Source: Occallatibacter gabretensis (GTDB lineage: Bacteria > Acidobacteriota > Terriglobia > Terriglobales > Acidobacteriaceae). From it: a stretch of 64,000 nucleotides of DNA. A model generated the notes under the pieces. It saw nothing but the letters and a program-made list of their open reading frames with translations, did not search any database and was not told the DNA's origin. Within the stretch, counting starts at the first letter, position 1. The number at the start of each line of letters is the position of its first letter. The stretch is from assembly GCF_001449115.1 (NCBI RefSeq), contig NZ_LAIJ01000009.1, forward strand, positions 2,176,114-2,240,113, given 5' to 3'. The translations under genes and the position numbers were made by a program. Shown here one piece after another: positions 17,748 to 26,420 of the stretch.

Positions 17748-18896
17748 ATGTCTGAATACAAGTACTCGACTCTTGCAGTGCATGCGGGACAGCATCCGGA
17801 CCCGCTGACAGGCGCAATCAATGTGCCACTTTATCTCTCCTCCACGTTTGAGCTGACCGGCATCGGTACGGATCGCGGGTGGGATTACTCGCGAGCTGGA
17901 AACCCGACGCGCGACCGGCTGGAGTTTGCACTGGCCAAGCTCGAGGGCGGCTATAGCGGCCATGCCTTTACGAGTGGCATGGCGGCGATTGCCGCGATGG
18001 TGGCGATGCTGAAGACGGGTGACCATCTGCTCTGCGCGCTCGACGTGTATGGCGGCACGGTGCGGCTTTTCAATGAGATTATTGTGCTCTACGGGATCGA
18101 GATCGAATATGTGGATATGTCGGATCTCGCGCTGGTGGAGAAGGCGATCCGGCCGAATACAAAGCTGATTTATCTTGAGTCTCCGAGCAATCCGCGGATG
18201 GTGCTGACGGATATTGCGGCGGTTGCCAAGATCGCGCACGCGCATGGTGTCGAGGTGGGCGTAGACAACACGTTTATGTCGCCTTGCCTGCAGAACCCGA
18301 TCGCGCTGGGTGCGGATATTGTGATGCACTCGACGACGAAGTATCTGAATGGGCACTCGGATGGCATCGGCGGGGCGTTGATTGGTTCGACACCGGAACA
18401 TAAGGAGCGCTTTCTGCTGGTACAGAAGGCGGCGGGCGGCGTGATGTCGCCGTTTGAGTGCTTCCTGGTGCTGCGCGGCATCAAGACCATGCCGCTGCGG
18501 ATCAAGCAGCATGAGGAGAACGGGCGCGCAGTTGCGGAGTATCTGTCAACGCATCCCAAGGTGCAGAAGTTGAATTATCCGGGACTGAAGACGCATCCGC
18601 AGCATGAGCTGGCGGTGCGGCAGCAGAAGGGCTTCGGCTCGATGCTGAGCATGGAACTGGGCACGCGCGATAACTGCGCGAAGTTTCTTGCGGCGCTGAA
18701 GATCTTTCTGAATGCGGAGTCGCTGGGCGGAGTTGAGTCGCTGGCTTCGCATTCGGCTACTACGACGCATGCTACGGTGTCGGCGGCAGATCGCGAGGCT
18801 ATGGGCATTACCGAGGGAATGATCCGGCTGTCCATGGGTATTGAGGATAAGGAAGACTTGATTGCTGATCTGGAGCAGGCGCTGGCTAGCTTCTAA
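17748..18896 (+). CDS. PLP-dependent transsulfuration enzyme (cystathionine gamma-synthase/lyase family)
   Basis: A 382-residue Cys/Met-metabolism PLP enzyme. It shows YSRAGNPTRDRLE, the PLP-ring region TSGMAAIAAM, YLESPSNP, DNTFMSP and the Schiff-base Lys in HSTTKYLNGHSD. The C-terminal SLGGVESLASHSATTTH and IRLSMGIED are typical. Family members include cystathionine gamma-synthase, gamma-lyase and beta-lyase; the sequence does not settle which. I took ATG 17748; an in-frame GTG at 17718 is the alternative. No SAM riboswitch is seen upstream. Confidence 0.9.
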   Translation: MSEYKYSTLAVHAGQHPDPLTGAINVPLYLSSTFELTGIGTDRGWDYSRAGNPTRDRLEFALAKLEGGYSGHAFTSGMAAIAAMVAMLKTGDHLLCALDVYGGTVRLFNEIIVLYGIEIEYVDMSDLALVEKAIRPNTKLIYLESPSNPRMVLTDIAAVAKIAHAHGVEVGVDNTFMSPCLQNPIALGADIVMHSTTKYLNGHSDGIGGALIGSTPEHKERFLLVQKAAGGVMSPFECFLVLRGIKTMPLRIKQHEENGRAVAEYLSTHPKVQKLNYPGLKTHPQHELAVRQQKGFGSMLSMELGTRDNCAKFLAALKIFLNAESLGGVESLASHSATTTHATVSAADREAMGITEGMIRLSMGIEDKEDLIADLEQALASF

Positions 18897-18915
18897 GAAC
18901 AATTTACGAAGAGCG

Positions 18916-18946
18916 AATTAGGGGAGATTAGTCTTCCCCTAATTTT
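18916..18946. terminator. Two-way terminator hairpin
   Basis: AATTAGGGGA (18916-18925) pairs with TCCCCTAATT (18935-18944), a 10-bp stem with a 9-base loop followed by TT. It lies between the convergent transsulfuration gene and fic, and its right arm includes the last codons of fic. Confidence 0.6.
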
Positions 18947-19590
18947 GCGTCTTCATGCACTTCGTAGAGCTGCTTTGCAAGCATTGAGCTCAATAGTTCC
19001 TTCATCGCGGATAGGTCTATTTTGCCTTCTTTGTAAGCGATGTCTGCGGCCTCTAAGGCTTTGTAATAAGGCGTTCTGTTTTCCGCAATCTGAGCTGGGA
19101 TAGTTTTCTTGCCAGGCAAAATATAACCCAGCTTGACGCATAAGACCATATAGGCGACGGCACGCGATGTTCTTCCGTTCCCATCTGCAAATGGATGAAT
19201 CCAATTCAGCCGCCACATGACATAGGAGGCTAAGTGAAGAGGGCTCTTTTCACTCCATTCTTCATTGACATAGTCGCATAGCTCTTCGATCTTTTCAGGT
19301 ACTTCAAAAGCTCCGGGCGGAGTATGCCGGCTGCCGCCAATTTTAATTTCCGATGGGCGCCAGTTTCCTGCATAGTTCGAAATGCCAGCTAAGGCTTCAC
19401 GATGGAGTTGCAGAAGGTGAGATGGACGTAATTTGAAGGGTTGCCGTTCAGGATCGAGGAAGGTCTCGACCATTTTGATCACAGTATCGAATTGTTTTAG
19501 CCCGTTGAGCGCTTCCTGCCGGGCGCGCTCTTCAGGGTCGCTGATAATTTCAGGATCGAATGCGTGACTGTGGCGGGTGGCGTCTGGCAT
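18928..19590 (-). CDS. fic: Fic-family protein (adenylyltransferase toxin)
   Basis: Transfers AMP (or another phosphate-containing group) to a hydroxyl of target proteins. The 220-residue product carries the complete catalytic loop HPFADGNGRTSR near residue 132 with catalytic His, and the target-docking flap region around HTPPGAFEVP. The early part (LRPSHLLQLHREAL) fits the Fic core. The ATG overlaps the stop of the upstream small gene as TAATG, the arrangement of an antitoxin-toxin pair. Targets cannot be told from the sequence. Confidence 0.92.
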   Translation of the reverse strand: MPDATRHSHAFDPEIISDPEERARQEALNGLKQFDTVIKMVETFLDPERQPFKLRPSHLLQLHREALAGISNYAGNWRPSEIKIGGSRHTPPGAFEVPEKIEELCDYVNEEWSEKSPLHLASYVMWRLNWIHPFADGNGRTSRAVAYMVLCVKLGYILPGKKTIPAQIAENRTPYYKALEAADIAYKEGKIDLSAMKELLSSMLAKQLYEVHEDAKLGED

Positions 19591-19778
19591 TACTGGCTCG
19601 GGGACTCCAGTTTTAACGCCTCAGCTTGCTCGTCGATCATTTCTCGGGTAATGAGATTGTTTTCAATACGTGTGTTTCCATACGCAAAGCTGCGCCTTTG
19701 CTCCTCGCGCTCTTCTTCGGAGAATGGAGCATGCCTTGCCGTTTCGATTAATTCCTGCAAGTAGTCGGTCATATTCAT
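19590..19778 (-). CDS. Small Fic antitoxin candidate
   Basis: A 62-residue (or 60 from the second ATG at 19772, which is better spaced from GGAGTG) charged helical protein. Its core YGNTRIENNLITREMI resembles the Fic inhibitory helix, in which a Glu after a Ser/Thr-x3 spacing blocks ATP. Here Glu and the following Asn are present but the expected Ser/Thr is Asn, with Thr one place later. It lies directly upstream of fic and overlaps it by one base, which supports the antitoxin call. Confidence 0.75.
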   Translation of the reverse strand: MNMTDYLQELIETARHAPFSEEEREEQRRSFAYGNTRIENNLITREMIDEQAEALKLESPSQ

Positions 19779-19901
19779 TCACTCCAAACTCATCTGTACT
19801 TTATATCGCACCTTGTCACGTTTTGATTAGGGCGCGCGGGTTGTACCTGAAATAGCAACCCGCGCAAGAAATGAACCCATTTATTTTCTAGGCGATAAGC
19901 T

Positions 19902-21500
19902 TTAGTGTCCCATGCTGACTTCGCCGCCTTTTTTCGGACGCTTCATCAGGAAGGGCAGCGGGACCATGATGAAGAGCAGGAAGACCATGATCCAGGTGAC
20001 GTCTACGTAGGCGAGCAGGCGGGCCTGCACCTGCGCTATGCCGTAGATCTGCGCGCCGGCGTGCTGCGCGGCGTCGGCTGCGTGCTGGCCGCGCTGCATC
20101 CACGCGCCGGTGAGTGCGTTGCGCATCTGCTCAAAGGCGGGATTGCCGGGCGCGGCGTGCTGGTTGAGCATGGCGAGATGGCGCTGGGTGCTGCGTGCCA
20201 GAAATGTGGTGACGAAACTGATGCCGACTGAGCCGCCGAGATTACGCGAGAGCGCGGAGAGGCCGCTGATCTCGTTGTTCTTGTGCTGCGGAATGTCGGC
20301 GTAGTTGAGCGTGTTGATAGGAATGAAGAGGAACGGCAGGCCGAGGGCGATGCCGGCGCGCCAGCTTACGGCCATAAAGAAGCTGACGTTGAGCGAAAGC
20401 TCGGTCATGCGCATCATGCCCAGGCTGGTAAGAAAGAAGCCGATGGCGACGAGCCAGCGAGGATCGAATTTGGGCGCAAAACGGCCCGCGATGGGAAAGA
20501 GAACGATGAGGACGATAGCGCCGCTGGAGACTGCCATACCCGCTTGCCGGGCGGTGTAGCCCATGATTTCCTGCAGAAACTGCGGAATGAGCACAGTACT
20601 GGAATAGAGAGCCACGCCGACCATGAAGAGGACGAACTGGCTCATGGCGGTATTTCGTCGGGCGAATAATCGCAGGTCGAGGATGGGGTGCTTGATGACC
20701 AACTCGCGCCAGATGAAGAGTACGAGGCCGGCGGCGGCGAGGACGGCGCAGGTGACAATGAGGCTGGAGGAGAACCAGTCGTCCTCCTGGCCTTTGTCTA
20801 GGAGGATCTGTAGCGCGCCGATGGCGACGACGAGCAGGCCGAGGCCCCAGTAATCCACGCCTTCCTTGCGCTTGCGGCTTTCGGCCAGGTACGGCGGGTC
20901 TTCGACGAGGCGGTTGGAGAAATAGAGCGAGATGATGCCGACCGGGATGTTGAGGAAGAAGATCCAGCGCCACGAGTAGTTGTCGATGATCCAGCCGCCG
21001 ACAGTGGGGCCGATGGCGGGCGCCATGACGACGGCCATGCCATACATGGCGAAGGCCATGGACCGCTTCTCGGGTGGAAAGGTGTCGGCGAGGATGGCCT
21101 GCTCGCTGGGCTGCAGGCCGCCGCCGGCTGCGCCCTGCAGTACGCGGCAGAGGACGAGGATGCCGAGGGAGGGGGCAATCCCGCAGAGGAAGGAGCAGAT
21201 GGTGAAGGCCAGGACGCAGCTCATGTAATAGCGTTTGCGTCCGATGCGGTTGGCGATCCAGCCCGAAATGGGCAGCACCATGGCGTTGGCGACAAGGTAG
21301 CTGGTGAGCACCCAGGTGGCTTCGTCCTGGCTGGCGGAAAGAGTGCCGGCGATGTGACCCATGGCCACATTGGCGATGGAGCTGTCGAGAGCCTCCATGA
21401 AGGTGGCCAGCGTGACAGTAAAAGCGATGGCCCACGGGTTGGCGCGGGGGCGCCAGACTTCGTGGAACGAGAGGGCGGGTGCTGTCGCCGTGGCGGCCAA
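19902..21500 (-). CDS. DHA2-family MFS drug exporter (EmrB/QacA type)
   Basis: A 532-residue proton-driven exporter with about 14 membrane helices. Helix 1 has the family pattern LATFMEALDSSIANVAMGHI, followed by EATWVLTSYLVANAM. The loop 2-3 motif GWIANRIGRKRYY and the antiporter motif region GPTVGGWIIDNYSWRWIFF are intact. The C-terminal region carries an extra hydrophilic stretch with QMRNALTGAWMQRGQHAAD before the last helix, common in EmrB proteins. No membrane-fusion partner (EmrA) is next to it in the window. Substrates are unknown. Confidence 0.92.
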   Translation of the reverse strand: MAATATAPALSFHEVWRPRANPWAIAFTVTLATFMEALDSSIANVAMGHIAGTLSASQDEATWVLTSYLVANAMVLPISGWIANRIGRKRYYMSCVLAFTICSFLCGIAPSLGILVLCRVLQGAAGGGLQPSEQAILADTFPPEKRSMAFAMYGMAVVMAPAIGPTVGGWIIDNYSWRWIFFLNIPVGIISLYFSNRLVEDPPYLAESRKRKEGVDYWGLGLLVVAIGALQILLDKGQEDDWFSSSLIVTCAVLAAAGLVLFIWRELVIKHPILDLRLFARRNTAMSQFVLFMVGVALYSSTVLIPQFLQEIMGYTARQAGMAVSSGAIVLIVLFPIAGRFAPKFDPRWLVAIGFFLTSLGMMRMTELSLNVSFFMAVSWRAGIALGLPFLFIPINTLNYADIPQHKNNEISGLSALSRNLGGSVGISFVTTFLARSTQRHLAMLNQHAAPGNPAFEQMRNALTGAWMQRGQHAADAAQHAGAQIYGIAQVQARLLAYVDVTWIMVFLLFIMVPLPFLMKRPKKGGEVSMGH

Positions 21501-21639
21501 AAACTACTCCTGAATGCGTGCGGTTCCGTACCAGAATACCGGATGAATCGGTGTCAGCGGGCTCAGGAAAGCTGGCGGGCAGCGGCGTCAGCATGGACTA
21601 TAGCTATGATTGGTAATTCTGTATCGAAAAGGATGTTGC

Positions 21640-21975
21640 ATGAATCGAACGGTAGCCATTCTGGTGCTCATTGTTGCGGCCTCACTGGAGGCAGGCGGCG
21701 ACGCTTTGATGCGGATCGGGCTTCACTCAAACGTCCTCTGGAGCCGGCTGGCGTTCTTCGCGGTGGCGGCAGTTGCCCTCTTTGCATACGGCTGGACGGT
21801 GAACGCTCCGCCATGGGATTTCGGAAGATTGCTGGGGCTGTACGTCGTCTTTTTCTTCCTGATTTCACAAATCACTGCCTGGCTGGTATTTAAGCAAGCG
21901 CCATCGACGATGGTTCTCATTGGGGGCGGCCTCATCCTCGCGGGCGGAATCGTGATCTCACTGGCGAAGGTATAG
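21640..21975 (+). CDS. Small four-helix membrane protein, SMR/EamA-like
   Basis: A 111-residue hydrophobic protein with about four membrane helices, resembling small multidrug-resistance or half-size EamA transporters (SLEAGGDALMRIGL in the first helix, then LGLYVVFFFLISQITAWLVF and a Gly-rich last helix). Start at ATG 21640 with AAAAGGA upstream; an in-frame ATG at 21610 lacks support. Such proteins work as dimers. The substrate is unknown, and the family assignment is by overall pattern rather than a strict motif. Confidence 0.7.
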   Translation: MNRTVAILVLIVAASLEAGGDALMRIGLHSNVLWSRLAFFAVAAVALFAYGWTVNAPPWDFGRLLGLYVVFFFLISQITAWLVFKQAPSTMVLIGGGLILAGGIVISLAKV

Positions 21976-22005
21976 CAGATGCAGGATGTGTCATTCTGGT
22001 GAGTT

Positions 22006-22695
22006 ATGGCGGCTAAATCGTTACTGGTGCTTGGGATTGACACCTGCGGACCTACGGGGTCTGTGGCGCTGGGGCGGCTCTCTGCAACCCCCGGCTTAGA
22101 AGGCCGGTGCTCTAACGGGTCTTCAATTGAAATTTTGGGGCAGACCGAACTGGATGGGCGCAGGTACTCGGAAAAGCTGGTGACCGTGGTGGGAGATCTG
22201 CTCAGAAGCCACGGAGTGAAACTGCGGGGTGTGGGCTGCATTGTGGCGGTGAACGGGCCGGGGAGCTTTACCGGCGTTCGGGTGGGGCTGAGCACTGTGA
22301 AGGGTTTTGCGATGGGCGCGGGGATGCCCGTGGTGACGATCTCACGGCTTGCGGTGCTGACGGCTAAGGCCGGGGTGAATGCCGCGGCGCTGGATGCGCA
22401 TCGCGGCGAGGTCTTTCTACGGGTTGTGGGCGGGGAGCTTCTGGCCGGGGTGGACGAACTGGCGGAGATTGCCGCACCGGAGCGGATGGCAGTGTGCGAT
22501 GAGGCTGCCGCAAAGGTGCTGCGCGCGGCCTGGCCTGAGACGGAGCTGGTCGAGGTGGCAGCGCCGACGGCAGCAGACGCGTTGGAGCACGCTGCTTCGC
22601 GTGTGCTGGCGGGGGACTTTGTGGAACTGGCGTTGCTGGATGGGAATTATCTGCGACGGTCGGATGCGGAGATTCATTTTGGAGCATCGGCGTGA
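22006..22695 (+). CDS. tsaB: tRNA threonylcarbamoyladenosine biosynthesis protein TsaB
   Basis: Non-catalytic ASKHA-fold partner of TsaD in t6A37 formation. The 229-residue product has LGIDTCGPTGSVALG at the N-terminus, LDGRRYSEKL, and the signature GPGSFTGVRVGLSTVKG. Between SVALG and IEILGQTEL lies an extra segment of about 16 residues (LSATPGLEGRCSNGSS) not expected in the family; its DNA looks like part of a tRNA-Arg gene read backwards (22081-22116). The 3' end overlaps rimI by four bases (GTGA), a common operon. Confidence 0.93.
   Translation: MAAKSLLVLGIDTCGPTGSVALGRLSATPGLEGRCSNGSSIEILGQTELDGRRYSEKLVTVVGDLLRSHGVKLRGVGCIVAVNGPGSFTGVRVGLSTVKGFAMGAGMPVVTISRLAVLTAKAGVNAAALDAHRGEVFLRVVGGELLAGVDELAEIAAPERMAVCDEAAAKVLRAAWPETELVEVAAPTAADALEHAASRVLAGDFVELALLDGNYLRRSDAEIHFGASA
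22081..22116 (-). other. Antisense tRNA-Arg(UCU)-like fragment inside tsaB
   Basis: Read on the minus strand, the segment gives a D-stem 3' half (TAGAGCA), a perfect 5-bp anticodon stem (CCGGC 22107-22103 with GCCGG 22095-22091) around the 7-base loop CTTCTAA, then GGGTTGCAG as variable loop and T-stem start. The loop has U33, anticodon UCU and A37. The 5' acceptor and most of the D-arm are missing. It is a remnant or mimic, not a functional tRNA gene. Confidence 0.55.
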
Positions 22696-23156
22696 GCACG
22701 GAAGTGCGGGTGCGCGTGATGGACGCGGCAGATGTAGACGCGGTGACGGCTTTGGCTGCCAAACTACCTATGGCGCCACAGTGGCAGTTGGATGCGTATC
22801 TGGCGGCACTCGACCCGCAAACCAGCCCTGTGCGGATTGCGCTGGTTGCGGAGACTGCGCCGAGGGTGCTGATCGGATTTACGGTAGCCTCTGTCATTCC
22901 GCCCGAGGCGGAGTTGGAGTCGATTGCCGTGGTGTGGGAGTTTCAACGGAGAGGTGTGGCATGGCGGCTCTTTGAGGCTCTGACCGATAAACTGGCTGCC
23001 GCAGGCGTGACGAAAGTACTGCTCGAGGTTCGTGCTTCCAACGCAGCGGCGCTGAGCTTGTACCGGGTTCTGGGATTTGCCGAAACCGGGCGGCGGCCGG
23101 GCTACTACGTTCATCCGCCAGAAGATGCGGTGCAGATGCAGCGGGGAATTCAATAA
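22692..23156 (+). CDS. rimI: Ribosomal-protein-alanine N-acetyltransferase (RimI-like GNAT)
   Basis: A 154-residue GNAT enzyme. In its best-known member it acetylates the N-terminal Ala of ribosomal protein S18. It shows LESIAVVWEFQRRGVAWRLF (the acetyl-CoA loop, with Q/RxxGxA form), VLLEVRASNAAALSLYRVLG and FAETGRRPGYY, the RimI pattern. It starts with GTG 22692 inside the tsaB stop region, so it is coupled to tsaB, a frequent arrangement. Confidence 0.9.
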   Translation: MSTEVRVRVMDAADVDAVTALAAKLPMAPQWQLDAYLAALDPQTSPVRIALVAETAPRVLIGFTVASVIPPEAELESIAVVWEFQRRGVAWRLFEALTDKLAAAGVTKVLLEVRASNAAALSLYRVLGFAETGRRPGYYVHPPEDAVQMQRGIQ

Positions 23157-23295
23157 TTTGTTGGTGATACCGGTCACAGCACTGTTGTTTCCAATCAAAA
23201 ATCCACAGGAATTGAGTATCTTTCCTTCGTTTCCCCTTGTAGGGAGTGGGCTGGCGGAGCTATATGTAATACGTCTGTAACCTGAGGAGGTGCCT

Positions 23296-23505
23296 ATGGA
23301 TGAAATTCAGGATTCGCTGAGCGAAGAATTGAACCGCCTGCACTCCGAACACCACCGCTACGCTCAGCGATTGGATGAGCTGATTCAGAAGCCATATCTT
23401 TCCGATGATGAGCAACTGGAAGAGATACGACTGAAGAAGCTGAAACTCCATGCAAAAGATCTGATTTATGCCATCGAACGACGGGTTTCGCTGGCTGTGG
23501 TCTAA
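23296..23505 (+). CDS. DUF465 (YdcH-like) small coiled-coil protein
   Basis: A 69-residue, highly charged helical protein: ELNRLHSEHHRYAQRLDELI, then LSDDEQLEEIRLKKLKLHAKD. The two-helix hairpin with LHxEH and LKxxKLxxKD-type pattern is that of the DUF465/YdcH family, whose role is not established. GAGGAGG sits 5 bases before ATG 23296. It stands alone between rimI and psd. Confidence 0.85.
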   Translation: MDEIQDSLSEELNRLHSEHHRYAQRLDELIQKPYLSDDEQLEEIRLKKLKLHAKDLIYAIERRVSLAVV

Positions 23506-23622
23506 AAAGGTGGATTAAATTCAGGCGGACCGGTGCGGTGCTGGTTGCACGGCAGCCCCAAGCTCTAGGTGTATCTGGCAGCGCGCAGCGAAAGCGATTG
23601 AACCGTATAATCGTTGAGACAG

Positions 23623-24339
23623 ATGGTTCGCGACGGTTACATTTACGGTTTTAGTCTTCTGCTGGTAGCTGCGGTACTGGTGTGGCTTACGGGCGTGTGG
23701 ACCTGGAGCATCGCGCCAGTCTTACTGGCTGCGTTTTTCCTGTGGTTCTTCCGGAATCCCAATCGATTGATTCCCGCGGGGGATGGGCTTATTGTCTCCC
23801 CCGGCGACGGGCTGGTGACGGAGACGGTTCGCATCCAGACGCCTGAGGGCGAACGGCAGCGGATCAGCATTTTCCTGAGCGTCTTTGATGTGCATGTGAA
23901 TCGTTCGCCGATCTCCGGTGTGCTGAGCACGGTGCGCTACCAGAAGGGCAAGTATCTGAACGCCATGAACCCCGCCAGTGCCGAAAGCAATGAGCAGAAT
24001 ATTGTGACGGTGCGCGGCGAGGGCATGGAAGTAACCTTCAAGCAGATTGCCGGGCTACTGGCCCGGCGAATTGTCTTTAACTACAAGCAGGGCGACCTGG
24101 TGGAGCGCGGTCAACTGGTGGGGCTGATCAAGTTCGGCTCCCGCGTGGATGTGGTGGTGCCTGCCGAGGCCGAACTGCAGGTAAAGGTGGGCCAGCGCGT
24201 GAAGGGTGGCTCGAGTGTGCTGGCGATGATGGGCGAGGGAGCTCTTGTCTCCCGGATTGAAACCGACCTGAGCCGGCAGATGCGCGCAAAGCTGGGCGAG
24301 ATTGCGGGTGAGGCTGCGGGGCAGGAGGCAGGGATCTGA
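23623..24339 (+). CDS. psd: Phosphatidylserine decarboxylase, short (PSD-A-like) form
   Basis: Converts phosphatidylserine to phosphatidylethanolamine in the membrane. The 238-residue proenzyme has two N-terminal membrane helices, [29 protein letters not shown] (His site) and the self-cleavage site GS in LIKFGSRVD near residue 171, where the Ser becomes the pyruvoyl cofactor. I chose ATG 23623; a TTG three codons upstream is possible. The stop overlaps the pssA start (TGATG), so the two steps of PE synthesis are encoded together, in reverse order. Confidence 0.95.
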   Translation: MVRDGYIYGFSLLLVAAVLVWLTGVWTWSIAPVLLAAFFLWFFRNPNRLIPAGDGLIVSPGDGLVTETVRIQTPEGERQRISIFLSVFDVHVNRSPISGVLSTVRYQKGKYLNAMNPASAESNEQNIVTVRGEGMEVTFKQIAGLLARRIVFNYKQGDLVERGQLVGLIKFGSRVDVVVPAEAELQVKVGQRVKGGSSVLAMMGEGALVSRIETDLSRQMRAKLGEIAGEAAGQEAGI

Positions 24340-25274
24340 TGCCGAACCGCGACCAGACAGCGGCACGGGCACACGCTCAGGCACAGCTGCGGCGCGGCAT
24401 GTATCTGCTGCCATCGCTGTTTACGGTAGGCAATATCGCCGCCGGCTATTATGCCATCCTGGAAATGCTTTCCGCGCTTGTGAGCAGCGGCGAGGCACAC
24501 ACACGCCTGGATCACGCAGCGATCGCGATCCTCTTTGCGATTCCCTTTGACGCGCTGGACGGCCGTATTGCGCGCATGACGAATACGACGAGCGAGTTCG
24601 GCAAAGAGCTGGATTCGCTGGCGGACGCGATTACCTTTGGTGTGGCTCCAAGTTTGCTGGCGTATGTCTGGGGCGTGCATTTTCTCCCGGAGACGATTCG
24701 GCCGACATGGTGGCCGGATTTGCGGCAGGACCTGGTCTGGGCGGGCGGATTCATCTGCTTTGTGTACCTGATTGGCGGCGTCTCAAGGCTGGCACGGTTC
24801 AATATCAGCCCAGACGCGCAGCCGAGAAATCCGGGCAGGCCGGGGCGGAAATATTTTGTCGGCATGCCGATCCCGGCGGCGGCGCTGGTTGTGGCGAGTA
24901 CAGTGCATTTCTTTGGCGCGTATCCCAACCAGGCATGGTGGGTAGCGCTGGTGTGGATGGCTGTGGTGGGCGCGTGCGGCTTCCTGATGGTGAGCACGTG
25001 GCGCTTCTGGTCGGCCAAGGAGATCAACTTCGGGCGCAGCCATCCGTTCCAGATTCTGCTGGTGCTGGCGATTGTGCTGTTCCTGATTTTGCGGTTCTCG
25101 CAGGGTGTGCTGTTCAGCGCGGCGCTGCTCTACCTGTTCTCCGGGCTGTGGGCGCGCGCGGCATACTCATGGAGCTGGAGGAGACGGAAACGGCTGGATG
25201 CGGCATCGGCCAAAGCGGCTAATCCGCGGCCCGGGCCGGAGCCTGACTCGCTGACCGACTCTCTGCGGCCATAA
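24339..25274 (+). CDS. pssA: CDP-diacylglycerol-serine O-phosphatidyltransferase
   Basis: Makes phosphatidylserine from CDP-diacylglycerol and serine; psd just upstream uses the product. The 311-residue integral membrane protein has the CDP-alcohol phosphotransferase signature DG-x2-AR-x8-G-x3-D-x3-D, seen as DALDGRIARM followed by GKELDSLAD. About seven to eight membrane helices follow. LPSLFTVGNIAAGYYA at the N-terminus is typical of PssA. The C-terminal tail after the last helix is Lys/Arg then Pro-rich. Confidence 0.95.
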   Translation: MPNRDQTAARAHAQAQLRRGMYLLPSLFTVGNIAAGYYAILEMLSALVSSGEAHTRLDHAAIAILFAIPFDALDGRIARMTNTTSEFGKELDSLADAITFGVAPSLLAYVWGVHFLPETIRPTWWPDLRQDLVWAGGFICFVYLIGGVSRLARFNISPDAQPRNPGRPGRKYFVGMPIPAAALVVASTVHFFGAYPNQAWWVALVWMAVVGACGFLMVSTWRFWSAKEINFGRSHPFQILLVLAIVLFLILRFSQGVLFSAALLYLFSGLWARAAYSWSWRRRKRLDAASAKAANPRPGPEPDSLTDSLRP

Positions 25275-25371
25275 CTTTTCTCTTTCCTTTGTGCCGCGTT
25301 CCATCGATTATCGAAAAACGGAAATTCACGCATCAAAAAATCAAAGCAAAATTCAGAACGAAGGACGACAC

Positions 25372-26397
25372 GTGTACAAGATTGCGATTGCCGGCGCTTC
25401 CACGCTGCTGGGTAAGGAACTGAAGGAAGTGCTCTCTGAGTCGCCGCTGGCGACGGCGAACTTTATCCTGCTGGATGACGAGCAGGGCCAGGGGCAACTG
25501 GACCAGGTAGGCGACGAGGTGACCTTTATTCAGGCCTTCGAGCCGGATTCCTTTGATAAGGCGGACTTCACGTTTTTCTGCGGATCGGAGTTGCTGACAC
25601 GGCACTATTGGCAGAACGCGCTGCGGGCCGGGTCGATGGTGCTGGACCTTTCAGGCGCACTTGAGGGCGAAGCAGGAGTGCTGGTGCGCGCGGCGTGGCT
25701 GGGCGGCGGAGCCGGTCCTGCTGATCTGTTGACGCAAGCCGTGATTCCAGCGCATCCGGCGGCGCTGGCGCTGGGTCTGCTGCTGGGTCGCATCGGGCAG
25801 GCTGCGCCGGTGCGGAGCGCGGCGGCGACTCTGCTGGCACCGGCTAGCGAGTTTGGCCGCGGGGCGATGGATGAACTGCATCAGCAGACAGTGAATCTGC
25901 TCAGTTTTCAGGGGATGCCGCGGGCCATTTATGATGCGCAGGCGGCCTACAACCTGCTATGTGGAATGGGTGAGAACTCGCAGATAAACCTACAAAAGCT
26001 GGAGGAACGGGTTCGGCGGGATTACGCGGTTCTGGGCGGGGGACGTTGGCCGGCCCTGGCTCTGCAGGCGATTGCCGCGCCGACCTTTCACGGCCATGCA
26101 TTCTCAATTTCTGTCGAACTGGAAAGGCCGGTGGCAATTTCGACGATCGAAGAGGCGTTGAGCGGAGACCATGTCGACCTGGTTCTGGAAGACACGGATT
26201 CGCCGTCCAACCTGGCCGCTACGGGGCAAAATGACGTTCTGGTGCGTCTGCGGCCGGTGGCGGAAGGGCGGAATCCGTCGCAGGCGACGCGATTCTGGCT
26301 GTGGGCGGCGTCGGACAATCTGAGGTTGAGTGCGCAAAATGCTGTGGATTGTGCGCTGGATTTACGGCGGTTGAGACCGCAGGGGCTTGTGCAGTAA
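25372..26397 (+). CDS. Aspartate-semialdehyde-dehydrogenase-like protein, probably not a dehydrogenase
   Basis: A 341-residue protein with the fold of aspartate-semialdehyde dehydrogenase: nucleotide-binding start YKIAIAGASTLLGKELKEVL, FTFFCGSELL, VLDLSGAL, and a C-terminal dimer domain with APTFHGHAFSISVEL. At the place where the catalytic Cys motif (NPNC-type) should be, residues about 124-135 read VIPAHPAALALG with no Cys. It is therefore a non-catalytic or repurposed paralogue. GTG 25372 has AAGGA upstream and gives a normal N-terminus. It follows pssA on the same strand. Confidence 0.82.
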   Translation: MYKIAIAGASTLLGKELKEVLSESPLATANFILLDDEQGQGQLDQVGDEVTFIQAFEPDSFDKADFTFFCGSELLTRHYWQNALRAGSMVLDLSGALEGEAGVLVRAAWLGGGAGPADLLTQAVIPAHPAALALGLLLGRIGQAAPVRSAAATLLAPASEFGRGAMDELHQQTVNLLSFQGMPRAIYDAQAAYNLLCGMGENSQINLQKLEERVRRDYAVLGGGRWPALALQAIAAPTFHGHAFSISVELERPVAISTIEEALSGDHVDLVLEDTDSPSNLAATGQNDVLVRLRPVAEGRNPSQATRFWLWAASDNLRLSAQNAVDCALDLRRLRPQGLVQ

Positions 26398-26420
26398 GGG
26401 TTAGTTTGGGATTTTACCGG

